Below, piece after piece: positions 32,217-45,345 of a stretch of DNA of 64,000 nucleotides (position 1 is the first letter of the stretch; every line of letters starts with the position of its first letter). A model generated the notes under the pieces. The model was not told where the DNA came from and did not search any database. It was given only the letters and a program-made list of their open reading frames with translations. The stretch is from Mycobacterium sp. HUMS_12744610. GTDB taxonomy: Bacteria; Actinomycetota; Actinomycetes; Mycobacteriales; Mycobacteriaceae. Both the position numbers and the translations under genes were made by a program. Where the stretch lies: positions 5,146,001 through 5,210,000 of the forward strand of contig NZ_JBGEDP010000001.1 in the NCBI RefSeq assembly GCF_041206865.1. The letters run 5' to 3'.

Positions 32217-32264
32217 GATTTTCAGGACTCGTGCGTCACGGTTGCCTCGCAGGTACCAGGAACC

Positions 32265-33467
32265 TCACCCCGCCGGAGGCTGGTCGGGGGCGGCGGGCGG
32301 CACCCCCAGCGCCCGGCCGAACCCGGCCGGGACCAGGACGTCGTCGGCGCTCAGGTCGTGCACCGAGGCGTGCCCCAGCCCCATCAGCGCCGAGTCGATC
32401 CCCCCGCGCAGGATGTCAAGGACGTTCTCGACGCCGGGCTCACCGGCCGCGGCCAGACCCCACAGGTAGGCCCGCCCGATCATCACCGCCCGTGCCCCCA
32501 GCGCCACCGCCTTGACGACGTCGCTCCCGCGCCGGATGCCACCGTCGAGAAGCACCTCGACCTGATCGCCGACCGCCGCCGCCACCGCGGGTAGGGCGCG
32601 AATCGACGCCGGCGTGCCGTCCAGGTTGTTGCCGCCGTGGTTGGACACAGAGATCGCCGAGACGCCCGCGTCGACAGCCCTTTTGGCATCGTCGACGCGC
32701 ATGACGCCCTTGAGCATGAACGGTCCGTCCCACAGTTCGCGCAGCCACACGATGTCGTCCCAGGTCGGCGGTGGAGTGCCCATCCATTCCCCGTAGGCGT
32801 TGAAGAACAAGGGGCCGGGCTCGCCGCGGCGACCCTGGTTGGGCACCCGCAAATCCGGCGGCCGCAGTGTCTTGCCGAACATGTACAGCCACCGCGGCCG
32901 CACGATCGCCTCCGGGGACAACCGCAGGGTGGTCAACAGATTCATGTTCTCGGGAATCGAGGGGCTCCCCCAGTCGCGCCCGTGTGAGAACGTCCAGTCG
33001 GTGGTGACGATCAGGCCGACCGCCCCGGCCGCACGCGCCCGTTCCACCCGCTCGGCGATGGCGTCGCGCCCGCCCAGCCAGTAGACCTGGAAGAACAGCT
33101 TGGGGTTGACGGCGATGACGTCCTCGATCGGCTTACTGGCGAACGAGGAGAGCCCCATCGCGGTGCCCCGGGCCGCCGCGGCCCGCGCCACCGCGACTTC
33201 ACCGTCGGGGTGGACCGCTTGCACACCGGTCGGCGAAATAATGACGGGCAGCGAAATCTCCTGCCCCATAACGGTGGTCGACAAGTCGCGTTTTGCTTGC
33301 GCACCGACGACGTGCGGCGCGAAGCCGAGTTCACTGAAAGCCGCGACGTTGTCGGAGACCGTGATTCCCTTTTCGCTGGCCGAGATCAGCGACGAATAGA
33401 CGGATTTCGGGAGCCGGCGCTTGGCGCGTTCCTGGGCGATGGCGACCGTTTCGAACCACTTGGCCAT
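32265..33467 (-). CDS. mftD: MftD, FMN-dependent dehydrogenase of mycofactocin synthesis
   Basis: 400 residues from the ATG at 33467 (MAKWFETVAIAQERAKRRLP). Lactate-dehydrogenase/glycolate-oxidase fold: PVIISPTGVQAVHPDGEVAV, FFQVYWLGGRDAIAERVERA, GVSAISVSNHGGNNLDGTPA and VLLDGGIRRGSDVVKAVALG (FMN phosphate loop). It oxidatively deaminates the AHDP intermediate to premycofactocin. It was once annotated as lactate dehydrogenase LldD1. The ATG directly follows the mftC stop. Confidence 0.93.
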   Translation of the reverse strand: MAKWFETVAIAQERAKRRLPKSVYSSLISASEKGITVSDNVAAFSELGFAPHVVGAQAKRDLSTTVMGQEISLPVIISPTGVQAVHPDGEVAVARAAAARGTAMGLSSFASKPIEDVIAVNPKLFFQVYWLGGRDAIAERVERARAAGAVGLIVTTDWTFSHGRDWGSPSIPENMNLLTTLRLSPEAIVRPRWLYMFGKTLRPPDLRVPNQGRRGEPGPLFFNAYGEWMGTPPPTWDDIVWLRELWDGPFMLKGVMRVDDAKRAVDAGVSAISVSNHGGNNLDGTPASIRALPAVAAAVGDQVEVLLDGGIRRGSDVVKAVALGARAVMIGRAYLWGLAAAGEPGVENVLDILRGGIDSALMGLGHASVHDLSADDVLVPAGFGRALGVPPAAPDQPPAG

Positions 33468-33469
33468 CA

Positions 33470-34642
33470 CTACACCGGGCTTTCTTCGCACAGGCGCGCC
33501 GGCGGCCGCGCGCTCAGCGTGAGCGGGACCGGCCCGCTCCGGGAATGGTCGGCCCGCGGGCGCGGCGTCTCACGGACGCCGGCCAGCGCCGGCTCGCCGT
33601 GACCCTGGACGCATTCGGGGTCCGGGCCGTCCATCGGCAGGCCGGTGAAGAACTTGGCCGCCATGCAGCCGCCCCGGCAGCTGTCGTAGTGCCCACAGCT
33701 GCCACAGGCGCCCGCGGACTGCGGTTCGCGCAGCTCACGAAACAGGGCGGCGTTCTTCCAGACGTTGTCGAATCCCCCGTCGGACAGCACGTTCCCGGCC
33801 AGGAAGCGGTCATGGATGGCGAACGGGCAGGCGTACACGTCGCCCACCGGGTCGATCAGGCACACCACCCGGCCGGCCCCACACATGTTCAGCCCGGCCA
33901 GGGCGCCGGAGGCGCCCAGCGGCGACAGGTGGAAGAAGGAGTCACCCGTGAGCACCCGCTCGCCCTTGGCGACCAGCCAGTCGTAGAGCGCGACCTGCTG
34001 GGCGGCGGTGGGGTGCAGTTCGTCCCAGACGTCGGCGCCGCGCCCCGACGGCCGCAGCCGGGTGATCCGCAGCGTGGCGCCGTAGCGGCCGGCCAGCGCG
34101 GCGAACTCGTCGAGCTGGCCGACGTTGTGGCGGGTGACGACGACCGAGATCTTCGCGCCCCCGTTCTGGGAGAACCCGGCATCGGCCAGGTTCTCCAGCG
34201 CCCGCACCGCCATCGCGAACGACCCGGGACCGCGGACGGCGTCGTTGACCTCGGCGGTGGCGCCGTCCAGCGAGATCTGGACGTCGACGTAGTCACTGGC
34301 CGCCAATCGGGTGGCGACCTCCGGGGTGATCCGGACCCCGTTGGTGGAGAACTTCACCCCGACGTGATGCGCGGTGGCGTAGTCGACCAGCTCCCAGAAG
34401 TCCGGGCGCACCGTGGGTTCCCCGCCGCCGATGTTGACGTAGAACACCTGCATGCGTTCCAGCTCGTCGATGATGTCCATGCACTGGCGCGTGGACAGCT
34501 CGCGCGGGTCGCGCTTGCCCGACGACGAAAGGCAGTGCACGCAGGCGAGATTGCACGCGTACGTCAGTTCCCAGGTCAGGCAGATGGGCGCGTCCAGGCC
34601 GCTTTCGAACTGCTCGATGAGCCGGGGCACGGTGGCGGTCAC
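33470..34642 (-). CDS. mftC: MftC, radical SAM mycofactocin maturase
   Basis: 390 residues. The radical SAM cluster is C30/C34/C37 in TYACNLACVHCLSSSGKR; VNIGGGEPTVR contains the GGEP SAM motif. The C-terminal SPASM domain has Cys-rich segments CLIDPVGDVYACPF and CGSCGHYDSCRGGCMAAKF. It decarboxylates and cross-links the C-terminal Val-Tyr of MftA. The last 50 residues are a poorly conserved, Pro/Arg-rich tail. It overlaps mftB by 4 bp. Confidence 0.95.
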   Translation of the reverse strand: MTATVPRLIEQFESGLDAPICLTWELTYACNLACVHCLSSSGKRDPRELSTRQCMDIIDELERMQVFYVNIGGGEPTVRPDFWELVDYATAHHVGVKFSTNGVRITPEVATRLAASDYVDVQISLDGATAEVNDAVRGPGSFAMAVRALENLADAGFSQNGGAKISVVVTRHNVGQLDEFAALAGRYGATLRITRLRPSGRGADVWDELHPTAAQQVALYDWLVAKGERVLTGDSFFHLSPLGASGALAGLNMCGAGRVVCLIDPVGDVYACPFAIHDRFLAGNVLSDGGFDNVWKNAALFRELREPQSAGACGSCGHYDSCRGGCMAAKFFTGLPMDGPDPECVQGHGEPALAGVRETPRPRADHSRSGPVPLTLSARPPARLCEESPV

Positions 34643-34911
34643 GGAACCTCCTGGGGTATCAACATCTTCGAATCGGCCAGCACGCCCAGCGCTTGCAGAT
34701 ACGGCGCCTCCCCGGCGACGTCCACGCCCGCCGCGCGGCAGGCGGAGTGAACGTCGGGGTGTTCGGCCAGCGACCGCACCACCGTGAGGATGGTGCGGTT
34801 CTTCAGAAAGGACAGCTTGCGGGTGCCGAAGTGGTAGAGCAGCGCGCCGAACGACTCCGGGCGGACCGCCACCTGCGGGTGCAGCCGCCAGCCGAGGTCT
34901 GGGTCGAACAC
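34639..34911 (-). CDS. mftB: MftB, mycofactocin precursor-binding chaperone (RRE)
   Basis: 90 residues from a GTG at 34911 (VFDPDLGWRLHPQVAVRPES), which overlaps the mftA 3' end by 4 bp or less. A longer frame to 35034 exists but covers mftA in another frame. Core block: FGALLYHFGTRKLSFLKNRT ILTVVRSL. It is a RiPP recognition element that presents MftA to MftC. Confidence 0.92.
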   Translation of the reverse strand: MFDPDLGWRLHPQVAVRPESFGALLYHFGTRKLSFLKNRTILTVVRSLAEHPDVHSACRAAGVDVAGEAPYLQALGVLADSKMLIPQEVP

Positions 34912-34915
34912 GGGG

Positions 34916-35005
34916 TCAGTAGACCCCGCACATCCCGTCGATGGACACCTCTTCGACCAGGGTCTCGGTGACGAGTTCGGTGTCGGTGTGGGTCTCGTGG
35001 TCCAC
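34916..35005 (-). CDS. mftA: MftA, mycofactocin precursor peptide
   Basis: 29 residues. GTG start at 35005 ([20 protein letters not shown]) and the invariant C-terminus SIDGMCGVY, followed by TGA at 34916-34918. The terminal Val-Tyr becomes the redox core. AAAGG lies about 9 bp upstream of the GTG. It is very acidic, like other MftA leaders. It is the first gene of the mftA-F operon, divergent from mftR. Confidence 0.95.
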   Translation of the reverse strand: MDHETHTDTELVTETLVEEVSIDGMCGVY

Positions 35006-35033
35006 GGGGCTTGCCTTTCGCCGGTTCTTGACA

Positions 35034-35056
35034 ACGATGAGTTGAGTCACAATCGT
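35034..35056. promoter_or_regulatory. Candidate MftR operator in the mftA-mftR divergent region
   Basis: Imperfect dyad ACGATGA...TCAcaaTCGT centred near 35044, inside the 98-bp space between the mftA and mftR starts. TTGACA at 35028-35033 overlaps it on the plus strand. Position and symmetry fit a TetR-type operator controlling both genes; the site is inferred, not known for this strain. Confidence 0.4.
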
Positions 35057-35103
35057 CGCCAGAATATGGCATCGAGTGCCGAAATGGAAGGGCGGGTCCG
35101 ACG

Positions 35104-35697
35104 ATGCCGCAGTCCCGGGTCGGCCGGCGCCGCTCGACGACCCCGCACCACATCACCGACGTCGCCATCGAACTGTTCACCGCGCGCGGCTTCGCCGAGG
35201 TCAGCGTCGACGACGTCGCCCAGGCCGCCGGCATCGCGCGCCGCACGGTGTTTCGCTACTACGCCTCCAAGAACGCGATCCCCTGGGGCGATTTCGACAC
35301 CCACCTTGCGCACCTGCGCGACCTGCTCGACGGCGCCGACCGGTCGGCGCCGCTGGGCGAGACGCTGCGGGCGGCGCTGCTGGCGTTCAACACCTTCGAC
35401 GCCTCGGAGACCGCACGGCACCGCCAGCGGATGCGGGTCATCCTGGAAACTGCGGAGCTGCAAGCGTATTCGATGACGATGTACGCCGGCTGGCGGGAGG
35501 TGATCGCCGGGTTCGTGGCCCGCCGGCTGGGCGCCAAGGTGACTGACCTGCTGCCCCAGACCGTCGCCTGGACGATGCTCGGGGTGGCGCTGGCCGCCTA
35601 CGAGCACTGGCTGGCCGACGAGTCGGTGCCGCTGCCCGTGGCGCTGGGCAACGCCTTCGACGCGGTCGGCGCCGGGCTGGCAAGGCTGGGCACGTGA
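35104..35697 (+). CDS. mftR: MftR, TetR-family regulator of mycofactocin genes
   Basis: 197 residues ([20 protein letters not shown]). TetR helix-turn-helix: [30 protein letters not shown] (about 30-60). The C-terminal ligand domain is helical and in this family senses long-chain acyl-CoA. It is divergent from mftA. Its stop overlaps the next gene's GTG (GTGA), so the two are co-transcribed. Confidence 0.92.
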   Translation: MPQSRVGRRRSTTPHHITDVAIELFTARGFAEVSVDDVAQAAGIARRTVFRYYASKNAIPWGDFDTHLAHLRDLLDGADRSAPLGETLRAALLAFNTFDASETARHRQRMRVILETAELQAYSMTMYAGWREVIAGFVARRLGAKVTDLLPQTVAWTMLGVALAAYEHWLADESVPLPVALGNAFDAVGAGLARLGT

Positions 35698-36740
35698 CCC
35701 CCGGGCGCCTGCCGCACACGTTGCGGGCCCAGGGTCGCTTCTGCACCGAGCTGGGCTCCCCGATGTACGGCGAGCTGCTGGAACTGGTGGCCCGCGACGT
35801 CGAATCCGGCGGCGTGTTCGCGACCGTGCTGGCCGGACACGAAAGCGACCCGTCGCGCGACGCGCTGCCGCTACGGCTGCTCGGCGCGCTGCACCGGCTG
35901 GTTCTCGACGGCCGCGCGCCCGCGTTGCGCCGCTGGTACCCCAGCACCGGCGGCGCGTGGGCAGCCGATGCCGCCTGGCCCGATATCGCGCTCGCCGCGG
36001 CCGGCCACGTCGACGCGCTGCGGGCCGGCCTGCAGCGACCGCCCCAGACCAACGAGGTCGGCCGGTCCGCCGCGCTGCTCGGCGCGCTGTTGTGCATCGG
36101 CCACGAATCGGGCATGCCGATAAGGCTTTTCGAGATCGGCACGAGCGCGGGCCTGAACCTGCGCGCTGACCGCTACCGCTACCGCTTCGCGGGCAGGCAG
36201 TGGGGACCGGCGGACTCGCCGGTGACGATCGACGACGCCTGGCGCGGCCGGCCGCCGCCCCTGCGCGCGATCGACATCGTCGAACGCCACGGATACGACA
36301 TCGCCCCCGTCGACGTCGGCGCAGCCGACGGGGAAACGACCCTGTTGAGCTACGTCTGGCCCGACCAAGGCGCCCGGCTGGACCGGCTGCGCGCCGCCAT
36401 CGCGGTCGCCCGCGCCGTTCCGGCGCGCCTGGAGCGCCGCACCGCGGCCGACGCCGTCGCGGGCCTGACGCCGGCCGACGGCGCGCTGACGGTGCTGTGG
36501 CATTCGATCGTCTGGCAGTACCTGAGCGCCGACGAGCGCCGGGCGGTACGCGAGGGGGTCAGCGCGCTGGCCGATCGTGCCGACGAGCGTGCGCCGTTCG
36601 CCCACCTCACCATGGAACCCGCGCGCGACTGGTCCGGCTCCGGGTTCCGGTTCCTGGTGCGGGGGCGCCGCTGGCCCGGTGGCCGGCTCGCGGTCCTGGG
36701 GCAGTGCCATCCGCACGGCGCACCCGTGACCTGGCACTAG
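35694..36740 (+). CDS. DUF2332 family protein
   Basis: 348 residues, GTG start overlapping the mftR stop. Features: [40 protein letters not shown] and [20 protein letters not shown], the latter resembling a methyltransferase-like nucleotide-binding loop. DUF2332 has no established function. The position beside mftR is kept in M. tuberculosis (Rv0690c), so a link to mycofactocin is possible but unproven. Confidence 0.85.
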   Translation: MTPGRLPHTLRAQGRFCTELGSPMYGELLELVARDVESGGVFATVLAGHESDPSRDALPLRLLGALHRLVLDGRAPALRRWYPSTGGAWAADAAWPDIALAAAGHVDALRAGLQRPPQTNEVGRSAALLGALLCIGHESGMPIRLFEIGTSAGLNLRADRYRYRFAGRQWGPADSPVTIDDAWRGRPPPLRAIDIVERHGYDIAPVDVGAADGETTLLSYVWPDQGARLDRLRAAIAVARAVPARLERRTAADAVAGLTPADGALTVLWHSIVWQYLSADERRAVREGVSALADRADERAPFAHLTMEPARDWSGSGFRFLVRGRRWPGGRLAVLGQCHPHGAPVTWH

Positions 36741-36768
36741 GACCACCAGCGAGCGCGAAAGCCGCGCG

Positions 36769-37941
36769 CTAGCCGAGCATTTCGGAGATGGCCGCACCGG
36801 CGGCGATCTTGGCGCGAACCTTCATCACCTTGCCGGGCATGCCGCCGCCGACCACCCCGACCAGCACCCCGTCGCGTTCGTAGTAGGCGAGGAACTTGCG
36901 GCCGTCGTCCTCGACGAGGTGGACGGTGTCGGTGGCCTGCGGCTCCCCCAGGCATTGGATCTTGACGTCGTACTGGTCGCTCCAGAAGTACGGGACGACG
37001 ACCGTCGCGGGCGCCTCCCGGCCCAGCATCGCCGGCACCACGACCCGGGTCTGGTCGGCCACGTTGCTCCAATGCTCAACGCGCGCTTGTTGTCCCGTCG
37101 CATCGCGCCACGAGGCAACGTCGCCGAGCGCCCACACGTTCGGCGCGGTCGTGCGACCGGTCGCGTCGCAGATCACGCCGTTGTCCACCTCGACGCCGCT
37201 GCCGGCCAGCCAGTCCGTGGCCGGACGCGATCCGATGCCGACGACCACCAGGTCGGCGGGCAGTTCGGTGCCGTCGGTCAGTACCACGGCCTCGACGTGG
37301 CCCTGCCCGCGCACCTCGGCCACGGTCACCCCGAGGCGCACGTCGACCCCCTCGTCCCGGTGCAGCCGGGCCACCAGTTCGCCGATCCGCTCGCCGAGCA
37401 CCGACGCCAGCGGCGTCGGCTGCGGCTCGACCAGCACCACGTCGACCCCGAGGCTACGCAGGCTGGCCGCGACCTCGCAGCCGATGAAGCCGGCGCCGAC
37501 GATCACTGCGTGCCGGGCCTGCGAGGCGTGCTCGCGCAGCGCCATGCTCTCGTCGAACGAACGCAGCACGCGAATGCCCTCGAGGTCTCCGAACGCCGGG
37601 ATGCGCCGCGGCACCAGGCCGGTCGCGATCACGAGCTCGTCGTAGCCGACGACCGTCCCGTCGGCCAGCGTCACCGTCTGCGCCGCGGTGTCGAGGGCGG
37701 TGGCGGCCGAGCCGAGCCGCAGCGTGATCTCGTTCTCGTCGTACCACTCGCGCGGCTTGAGCGCGACGTCGTCGGCCTCCTTGCGCAGCACCTCTTTGGA
37801 CAACGGCGGGCGGTCGTAGGGCACGTGCACCTCGTCGCTGACGATCGTGATGCGCCCGGCGTATTCCGACCGGCGCAGTTGCTCGGCCGTCCGGGCGGCG
37901 GCCAGCCCGCCCCCGACGATCACGATGCCCTGTTCAGTCAC
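36769..37941 (-). CDS. FAD/NAD(P)-dependent ferredoxin reductase-type oxidoreductase
   Basis: 390 residues. Two Rossmann motifs: GIVIVGGGLAAARTAEQLRR (FAD, residues 5-24) and HAVIVGAGFIGCEVAASLRS (NAD(P)H). YDRPPLSKEVL and VWALGDVASW are typical of the rubredoxin/ferredoxin reductase class, with a C-terminal reductase domain. It probably moves electrons from NAD(P)H to a ferredoxin serving a P450 or oxygenase; no partner is in the window. It lies 25 bp downstream of the mycofactocin-coupled SDR and is likely co-transcribed with it. Confidence 0.88.
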   Translation of the reverse strand: MTEQGIVIVGGGLAAARTAEQLRRSEYAGRITIVSDEVHVPYDRPPLSKEVLRKEADDVALKPREWYDENEITLRLGSAATALDTAAQTVTLADGTVVGYDELVIATGLVPRRIPAFGDLEGIRVLRSFDESMALREHASQARHAVIVGAGFIGCEVAASLRSLGVDVVLVEPQPTPLASVLGERIGELVARLHRDEGVDVRLGVTVAEVRGQGHVEAVVLTDGTELPADLVVVGIGSRPATDWLAGSGVEVDNGVICDATGRTTAPNVWALGDVASWRDATGQQARVEHWSNVADQTRVVVPAMLGREAPATVVVPYFWSDQYDVKIQCLGEPQATDTVHLVEDDGRKFLAYYERDGVLVGVVGGGMPGKVMKVRAKIAAGAAISEMLG

Positions 37942-37966
37942 GTGGTGTTCTTACCACGTTCGCCGA

Positions 37967-38937
<971 letters not shown>

Positions 38938-38993
38938 CACCGCCTCCCCACAACGCGCGTATCGATCGTGTGGGGTTAGCGCGCGACGCGAAA

Positions 38994-39021
38994 CGGCGCC
39001 CACCCTTTCGGATGGGCGCCG
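38994..39021 (-). terminator. Intrinsic terminator after tuf
   Basis: Stem CGGCGCCCA / TGGGCGCCG, extended by CC/GG, around a CTTTC-type loop, 14 bp after the tuf stop. On the transcript it is followed by TTTCGCG. Confidence 0.7.
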
Positions 39022-39034
39022 CTGCGCTACTGGA

Positions 39035-40225
<1,191 letters not shown>

Positions 40226-40335
40226 TTCTGTGTCCTCCTGGACTTGTTGGTGCTCGTTAAAGCAATGTTGATGTTTTCAGTTGTGCCGCGCCCAAGGCAT
40301 TGCAGTGACCCGGCAAGGTTACTCCCCGTGAGGGT

Positions 40336-42441
<2,106 letters not shown>

Positions 42442-42524
42442 AGAGGTCTTCCCACTTTCGCTTGCTTAGTTCGCTGTCTTGGTTGCGCCCGGCCACTGTC
42501 GCCAGTCGGCGCCGGTTCCGGCTC

Positions 42525-42995
42525 CTACCAGCGGTAATGCGCGAAGGCGCGGTTGGCCTCGGCCATCTTGTGGGTGTCCTCGCGCCGTTTGACGGAGGCC
42601 CCGAGGCCGTTGCTGGCATCGAGAATCTCATTGGCCAGCCGCTCGATCATGGTCTTCTCACGCCGTTGCCGCGAGAAGCTGACAAGCCAGCGCAGTGCCA
42701 GTGTGGTGGACCGGTCCGGACGCACCTCCACGGGCACCTGGTAGGTCGCACCACCGACGCGGCGGCTGCGGACCTCCAGGGCGGGCTTGACGTTGTCGAG
42801 CGCTCGCTTGAGCGTGATGACGGGGTCGGTACCCGTCTTGTCACGGGCTTGCTCGAGCGCACCATAGACAATGCGCTCGGCCAGGGATTTCTTCCCCTGA
42901 AGCAGAACCTTATTCACCAGCTGGGTGACCAGCTGTGACCCGTAGACGGGGTCGTTGACCAACGGACGCTTGGGCGCGGGTCCCTTGCGCGGCAT
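42525..42995 (-). CDS. rpsG: 30S ribosomal protein S7
   Basis: 156 residues. [40 protein letters not shown] and [20 protein letters not shown] are typical. It binds the 16S 3' domain and organises the 30S head. The first base overlaps the rpsL stop, and AAGGAG precedes the ATG. Confidence 0.97.
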   Translation of the reverse strand: MPRKGPAPKRPLVNDPVYGSQLVTQLVNKVLLQGKKSLAERIVYGALEQARDKTGTDPVITLKRALDNVKPALEVRSRRVGGATYQVPVEVRPDRSTTLALRWLVSFSRQRREKTMIERLANEILDASNGLGASVKRREDTHKMAEANRAFAHYRW

Positions 42996-43369
42996 CAGTT
43001 CTTCTCCTTCTTGGCGCCGTAGCGGCTGCGAGCCTGCTTGCGGTTCTTGACGCCCTGGGTGTCCAGCGAACCGCGGATGATCTTGTAGCGCACACCCGGC
43101 AGGTCCTTCACCCGGCCACCACGCACCAGCACCATCGAGTGCTCCTGCAGGTTGTGGCCCTCACCGGGGATGTAAGCCGTCACCTCGACCTGGCTCGTCA
43201 GCTTCACGCGCGCGACCTTCCGAAGCGCCGAGTTCGGCTTCTTCGGGGTGGTGGTGTACACGCGGGTGCACACGCCACGACGCTGCGGGCTGCCCTTGAG
43301 GGCCGCGGTCTTGACCTTAGCGATCTTGTCCCGGCGGCCCTTGCGGACCAGCTGCTGAATGGTTGGCAT
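42995..43369 (-). CDS. rpsL: 30S ribosomal protein S12
   Basis: 124 residues. [20 protein letters not shown] and [20 protein letters not shown] are the decoding-centre loops. Lys43 and Lys88, the usual streptomycin-resistance positions in mycobacteria, are both wild type. It is the first gene of the str operon. The messenger just upstream reads GAAAGCCTCCTAG-ATG, so no Shine-Dalgarno is present; the start is nonetheless fixed by homology. Confidence 0.97.
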   Translation of the reverse strand: MPTIQQLVRKGRRDKIAKVKTAALKGSPQRRGVCTRVYTTTPKKPNSALRKVARVKLTSQVEVTAYIPGEGHNLQEHSMVLVRGGRVKDLPGVRYKIIRGSLDTQGVKNRKQARSRYGAKKEKN

Positions 43370-43626
43370 CTAGGAGGCTTTCTGTGTTGAGCGTTCGAGG
43401 CGTTTCGGTCTCGCGGGCGTTCTTCAAGTCGTCGTACTGCAGTTATGTCCGGCCGCGTTACCCCGCGTCCGGGTGTGTCGCACGCCTGCGGCAGCGGATT
43501 TCTCCGGATGCGCCGTGGACATGCGAATTTGCCCGGCATCCGTTTACTTACGTCAGGCGCCGTAAGCCGCCAGGCACGAGCTTCCACGATACCCGCCGCC
43601 GGTCTGGCAGGTCAAAGCGGCGCCCG
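43370..43626. other. rpsL upstream region (str operon promoter and leader)
   Basis: 257 bp without a gene. The str promoter must lie here or inside the TetR gene; candidates such as TAACTG (near 43440-43445, minus strand) lack a convincing -35. An inverted repeat TTACG...CGTAA occurs near 43548-43564. Confidence 0.4.
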
Positions 43627-44283
43627 TCACCCCGGGGCACCTCCCGGTGCGGCGTGCTCCGCGGTGCGCCTTTCCAGGCCCGCCGCCAGGCGCAGCACCA
43701 TGTCGGAGAACAGCGCGTCGGTGTCGATCTCGTCCATGACACCGGTCATTTCCAGCAGCACGAACCCGTGCAAGGCGGACCAGAACTCCAGCGCCGCGTA
43801 GAACGCCTCCTCGCCGTCGAGGCCGTAGGAGGTCAGCACGGCGATCACCGGTGCGGCCGCGCTCCTGGTCGCGGAGGTGTACTCGGGGTCGTCACCACCC
43901 AGCGGCATCCGGGTGAACGCCGAGTACCGTCCGGGGTGGTGATGCGCATAGCTGCGGTAGGCGCCGGCCATGACCAGCACCGCGTCGTCGCGGGCCCGCC
44001 CCTCACCGACGCGGTTCAGCATCATGATGATGTCGTCGATGACCCGGATCCGCACCGCGCGGCGCAAATCCTCGAGGCTGTCCACGTGGTTGTAGAGCGA
44101 GGGGCCTTTGGTGCCCAGCTGTGTAGCCAGCGCGTTGATGGTCAGCGAATCCCAGCCCTCCCGGTCCAGGAACGCCAGCGCGCCGTCGACGATGCCCTCC
44201 CGGCTCAGCTTCGCCGGACGGGAGGCGGACTTGCCGGCCCGCTGGCGCCCGGCCGCCGACGGCGGTTCCGGCCGAGCTGCCAT
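43627..44283 (-). CDS. TetR-family regulator with WHG-type C-terminal domain
   Basis: 218 residues. A basic, disordered N-terminus of about 25 residues precedes the helix-turn-helix SLTINALATQLGTKGPSLYN HVDSLEDLRR (about 45-75). The C-terminal part EFWSALHGFVLLEMTGVMDE is typical of the WHG ligand domain. The target is unknown. It lies upstream of rpsL in the same direction and divergent from the DUF3060 genes, the likeliest targets besides itself. Confidence 0.87.
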   Translation of the reverse strand: MAARPEPPSAAGRQRAGKSASRPAKLSREGIVDGALAFLDREGWDSLTINALATQLGTKGPSLYNHVDSLEDLRRAVRIRVIDDIIMMLNRVGEGRARDDAVLVMAGAYRSYAHHHPGRYSAFTRMPLGGDDPEYTSATRSAAAPVIAVLTSYGLDGEEAFYAALEFWSALHGFVLLEMTGVMDEIDTDALFSDMVLRLAAGLERRTAEHAAPGGAPG

Positions 44284-44424
44284 GCGGATGCCCTTCGATT
44301 GCGCAGACGGGGGTCAACTAATGACTCTAGTGGGGCGCGGTAAATGCAAATAACCCTGCCACGGCAGCGCCGACTGCACGTAGTCTCAGTCGTGCAGATT
44401 CACCCGTCGCAAAGGGGGCCCGCA

Positions 44425-44802
44425 GTGAAGTGGACAACCGTCGCCGGATCGCTGGCAACCTGCGTCGTCACCCTCGCCGCGGTCCCCGCCGCGCCGGCCC
44501 CGGCCGCGCACGCCAAGAACGGCGACACCCATATCGTCGGGGAGGGCGCCGAACAGACGGTGGACTGCAACGATGCAACGCTGCTGGTCAACGGCACCCG
44601 CAACGTCATCACCGCGTTGGGGACCTGCTATGCGGTGACCGTCATGGGCTCGGGCAACACCGTCGTCGCGGACACGGTCACCCATGACATCACCGTCTAC
44701 GGGTCCGACGAGACGGTGTTCTATCACAACGGCACGCCGTTCCTGTGGGACCGCGGCCGTGAACTGGGCATGGTAAACCGTCTCCAGCAGGTGCCCGCAT
44801 GA
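44425..44802 (+). CDS. Secreted DUF3060 family protein
   Basis: 125 residues from a GTG at 44425 preceded by AAAGGGGG. A Sec signal peptide (VKWTTVAGSLATCVVTLAAV, then AAPAPAAHA and cleavage before KNG) is followed by a DUF3060 domain of short repeats (DATLLVNGTRNVITALGTCY AVTVMGSGNTVVAD), which resembles a small beta-helix. The function is unknown. Its stop overlaps the first ATG of the next DUF3060 frame by 4 bp. It corresponds by position to Rv0680c. Confidence 0.8.
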   Translation: MKWTTVAGSLATCVVTLAAVPAAPAPAAHAKNGDTHIVGEGAEQTVDCNDATLLVNGTRNVITALGTCYAVTVMGSGNTVVADTVTHDITVYGSDETVFYHNGTPFLWDRGRELGMVNRLQQVPA

Positions 44803-44858
44803 CAAGCCAGCGACCGTCAGTGAGATTGCCGTCAACGAGCGAGGAGAACCCGGAAGCG

Positions 44859-45341
44859 ATGCGCGCCAACTTCACCGACCACCCCCTTCGCCTGGGCGCG
44901 CTCGCCCTCGCCCCGGCCGTCGCCGCCGTCGTCCTGGCGGGCTGCAGTTCCACGGCCAACCCGCCCGGCACCCCGACGACGACGTCGAGCAGCCCGGCCT
45001 CGACGACGAGCGGTGGGGCCGCGCCGACGAGCACGAGCGGCGCAAGCACCACCGCATCGGTCCAGATCGGGAACACGCTGAACTACGGATCGATGAACAC
45101 CACGGCCACCCTGAACTGCGCCGACGGGAAATCGCTGAACGTCGGCGGCAACGGCAACACGCTGACCATCACCGGTACCTGCGAAACGGTGTCCGTCGGC
45201 GGCGCGAACAACACGATCACCATCGACAAGGTCAACACCCGCATCACCGTGCTCGGGCTCAACAACACCATCACCTACAAGGGCGGCAGCCCCAAGGTGG
45301 ACGACATCGGCTCGGGCAACACCATCAACAAGGGCAGCTGA
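44859..45341 (+). CDS. DUF3060 lipoprotein with Ser/Thr-rich linker
   Basis: 160 residues from the ATG at 44859 (MRANFTDHPLRLGALALAPA). An ATG at 44799 overlaps the previous stop but would put 20 polar residues ahead of the signal peptide. Lipobox VVLAGC gives a lipidated Cys near residue 29. A 40-residue Thr/Ser/Pro linker follows, then repeats of the type (L/I)xVGGNGNTLTITGTCETVSV GGANNTITID, a likely right-handed beta-helix. It is a paralogue of the preceding gene and corresponds by position to Rv0679c. Confidence 0.82.
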   Translation: MRANFTDHPLRLGALALAPAVAAVVLAGCSSTANPPGTPTTTSSSPASTTSGGAAPTSTSGASTTASVQIGNTLNYGSMNTTATLNCADGKSLNVGGNGNTLTITGTCETVSVGGANNTITIDKVNTRITVLGLNNTITYKGGSPKVDDIGSGNTINKGS

Positions 45342-45345
45342 CCGC

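Noticed and set aside
43100..43250. Possible streptomycin-resistance change in rpsL
   Set aside because: Lys43 and Lys88 are both unchanged.
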